From the NCBI GenBank assembly GCA_900321265.1, contig ONVJ01000269.1, positions 1-13,231 on the forward strand: a DNA stretch of 13,231 nucleotides. The letters run 5' to 3'. Under the pieces are notes generated by a model. The model saw only the letters and a list, made by a program, of their open reading frames with translations. It searched no databases and was not told the origin of the DNA. Both the position numbers and the translations under genes were made by a program. How positions within the stretch are numbered: position 1 is the first letter of the stretch; each line of letters starts with the position of its first letter. Source of the DNA: an uncultured Eubacteriales bacterium (lineage in GTDB: Bacteria > Bacillota > Clostridia > Oscillospirales > CAG-272). Positions 11,914-13,231 of the stretch are shown here, in pieces.

Positions 11914-13107
11914 ATGGGAAAAATGAAACTGTTTGACGAAATAAAGAAATCAAGGCCCGCCGACGTCATCACCGCCGCGGCATTCTGCGCGGCGATCTTC
12001 GCGCTGGCGATACTGACCTTCGCCCTTCCCCAGAAGGATTTTTCAGAAAACGAAAACAGAGCGCTCGCGACATCGGGCGGGGTGTTCGGCGGAATGAGCG
12101 CCGCGAAGGTCTTTGACGGGAGCTTTGAATCAGAGATCGCCGATCTTTACCGCGATCAGTTTCCCGCCCGCGCGCAGATGCTGGGGATCCGGGCTGTCTC
12201 CGACAGGATACTGCTTCTGGGCGAGACAGGCGGGGTCATTTACGGGAAGTCGGGGTACATGATACCGAGGCCCGACGGCGGCACAGACGCCGCCGAAAAG
12301 AACCTCGCGGCGGTGGAGGCCTTCCGCGCCGCGGTCGAAGGAGACGGAAAGACCATTGTCTTTGCCGCGGCGCCGCGTCCGGCGGACGCGCTTTACCCCT
12401 ATTATCCGGCCGGATACAGAGGCTCGGAGCTTGCCGCGGCAAGGGAGGCGGTCTTCCCCGCCTGCTCTTACGCGACCGATCTGCTTGAAGTCCTGCGGCC
12501 GTCGGTCGACGCCGGGGATTACGTCTATTACAGGACCGACCACCACTGGACGACCGAGGGGGCGTATCTCGCCTCCTGCGAGATCCTGAGGCTCCTCGGA
12601 AAGGAGCCGGTCGACCGGTCGCTCCTGACCGTCGAGACGGCGAGCGACTACTTCCTCGGCACGACGCATTCGAAGACGCTCGATCCCTTCGCGACTGCCG
12701 ACAGGATCGAGTACTACCGCTTTGAGGGAGACGAAGAATACACGACACTGATCGTCGATACCGGCCGTGAATTCGACGGCTTCTACGACCGCTCCTTCCT
12801 CGAAACGAAGGACAAATATTCCTCCTTCTTCGGCGGAAACAACGGAAGGATCAGAGTGACTAAAAAAGGCGCCGGGGAGGGCGAGAGGGAGGTGCTCCTC
12901 GTCGTAAAGGACAGCTACGCCCACGCGGTGCTGCCATTCCTCGCATACTACTACGACCTCGACGTCGTCGACCCGAGATACTACATGTCGTCGGTCTACA
13001 GGACCTCGGCCGAGGACGGATGCTCTGCGGTGCTCATCCTCTGCGGGATCGACACCGTCGCCGGCTCGCCCGCCCTGGCGAGAGTCAGCTTCGGGACCGG
13101 AAAGTGA
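11914..13107 (+). CDS. DHHW-family protein (AlgX/AlgJ-like SGNH-type acyltransferase)
   Basis: A 397-aa protein with one N-terminal membrane helix (about residues 18-38) and an extracytoplasmic catalytic domain. Family landmarks are ENENRALA (46-53) just outside the membrane, FESEIADLYRDQFPAR (71-86), the diagnostic TDHHWT (208-213) with Asp209/His210, and VVKDSYAHAVLPFL (330-343), whose Ser334 is the likely nucleophile. This is the AlgX/AlgJ/DltX-like arrangement in which a DHHW protein receives an acyl group from the MBOAT protein and transfers it to a glycan. It follows the MBOAT gene by 25 bases. Start choice is uncertain between ATG 11914 (AAGGAAG 3-4 nt upstream) and ATG 11923, and the best ribosome binding site in the junction points instead to a 12-codon overlapping frame at 11898. 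Confidence 0.9.
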   Translation: MGKMKLFDEIKKSRPADVITAAAFCAAIFALAILTFALPQKDFSENENRALATSGGVFGGMSAAKVFDGSFESEIADLYRDQFPARAQMLGIRAVSDRILLLGETGGVIYGKSGYMIPRPDGGTDAAEKNLAAVEAFRAAVEGDGKTIVFAAAPRPADALYPYYPAGYRGSELAAAREAVFPACSYATDLLEVLRPSVDAGDYVYYRTDHHWTTEGAYLASCEILRLLGKEPVDRSLLTVETASDYFLGTTHSKTLDPFATADRIEYYRFEGDEEYTTLIVDTGREFDGFYDRSFLETKDKYSSFFGGNNGRIRVTKKGAGEGEREVLLVVKDSYAHAVLPFLAYYYDLDVVDPRYYMSSVYRTSAEDGCSAVLILCGIDTVAGSPALARVSFGTGK

Positions 13108-13136
13108 GATAAACCGCAGACAGAAAGGTGAAAGAG

Positions 13137-13231
13137 ATGGCAGACGACAGAAAATACCCCGACAATAAGAAAAGAGGCCTCTTCGGAAAGAGGCAGAGAG
13201 ACGAAGAGGCGATAAAGTGCGTTTACGCCGG
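13137..13231 (+). CDS. Start of an unidentified gene, cut by the right edge
   Basis: An ATG at 13137, with AAGGTGA 5-11 nt upstream, opens a frame of 31 codons that runs off the window. The visible N-terminus is very basic and polar (MADDRKYPDNKKRGLFGKRQ, then RDEEAIKCVYA) with no signal peptide or membrane helix in this part. It begins 29 bases after the DHHW stop, so it is probably the next operon member. The family cannot be recognised from this fragment. Confidence 0.65.
   Translation, partial: MADDRKYPDNKKRGLFGKRQRDEEAIKCVYA

Noticed and set aside
12130..12924. 264-codon - strand open frame opposite the DHHW gene
   Set aside because: Shadow of the DHHW gene; no ribosome binding site or domain seen, and the + strand protein carries TDHHW.

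Overview
The window reads like a chromosomal piece of a Gram-positive member of the Clostridia (Bacillota), probably a gut-type Oscillospirales or related lineage. This is inferred from consensus sigma-A promoters, AGGAGG-type ribosome binding sites, a DUF4358-type lipoprotein, an MBOAT/DHHW cell-surface acylation operon, and moderately high-GC core genes interrupted by AT-rich accessory genes. No rRNA, tRNA, CRISPR array or intact insertion sequence was seen.

Layout: (1) 1-321, + strand: the 3' end of a PIN-domain gene entering from the left, followed by two back-to-back hairpins, the second with a T-rich tail. (2) 357-3557, - strand: a two-gene ABC exporter operon (LolD/MacB-type ATPase and an 8-TM FtsX-type permease). 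Its promoter is a perfect TTGACA-17-TATAAT, with two GTTAAC-N4-GTTAAC-type dyads placed one over the start site and one against the ribosome binding site. (3) 3554-4893, - strand: a two-gene cassette with its own perfect-consensus promoter, consisting of an Xre-type HTH fused to a DUF3990 ADP-ribosyltransferase-like domain, and a translationally coupled 143-aa partner. It resembles a toxin-antitoxin or defence cassette. (4) 5009-7030, - strand: an AAA ATPase/DUF4143 protein followed by an AT-rich orphan membrane protein. Its promoter lies against 3.6 copies of a 34-bp tandem repeat, and the three full copies each carry a GCAA-N8-TTGC dyad. (5) 7056-8651, - strand: a small membrane-anchored protein and a PHP-domain phosphoesterase whose C-terminus is a chagasin-like (MEROPS I42) domain, an unusual fusion. 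(6) 8724-13231, + strand: a divergent operon of anchored SGNH hydrolase, DUF4358 lipoprotein, AlgI-type MBOAT O-acyltransferase, DHHW (AlgX/AlgJ-like) protein, and the start of a further gene cut by the window edge.

How the parts work together: region 6 fits a cell-surface polymer O-acylation machine. The MBOAT would pass acyl groups across the membrane, the DHHW protein and the SGNH hydrolase are candidate extracytoplasmic transferase and esterase, and the lipoprotein is an accessory factor. Regions 3 and 4 are accessory cassettes, visibly more AT-rich than their flanks, inserted beside the exporter operon. The candidates most worth follow-up are the PHP-chagasin fusion, the repeat-controlled AAA/membrane pair, and the HTH-DUF3990 pair.
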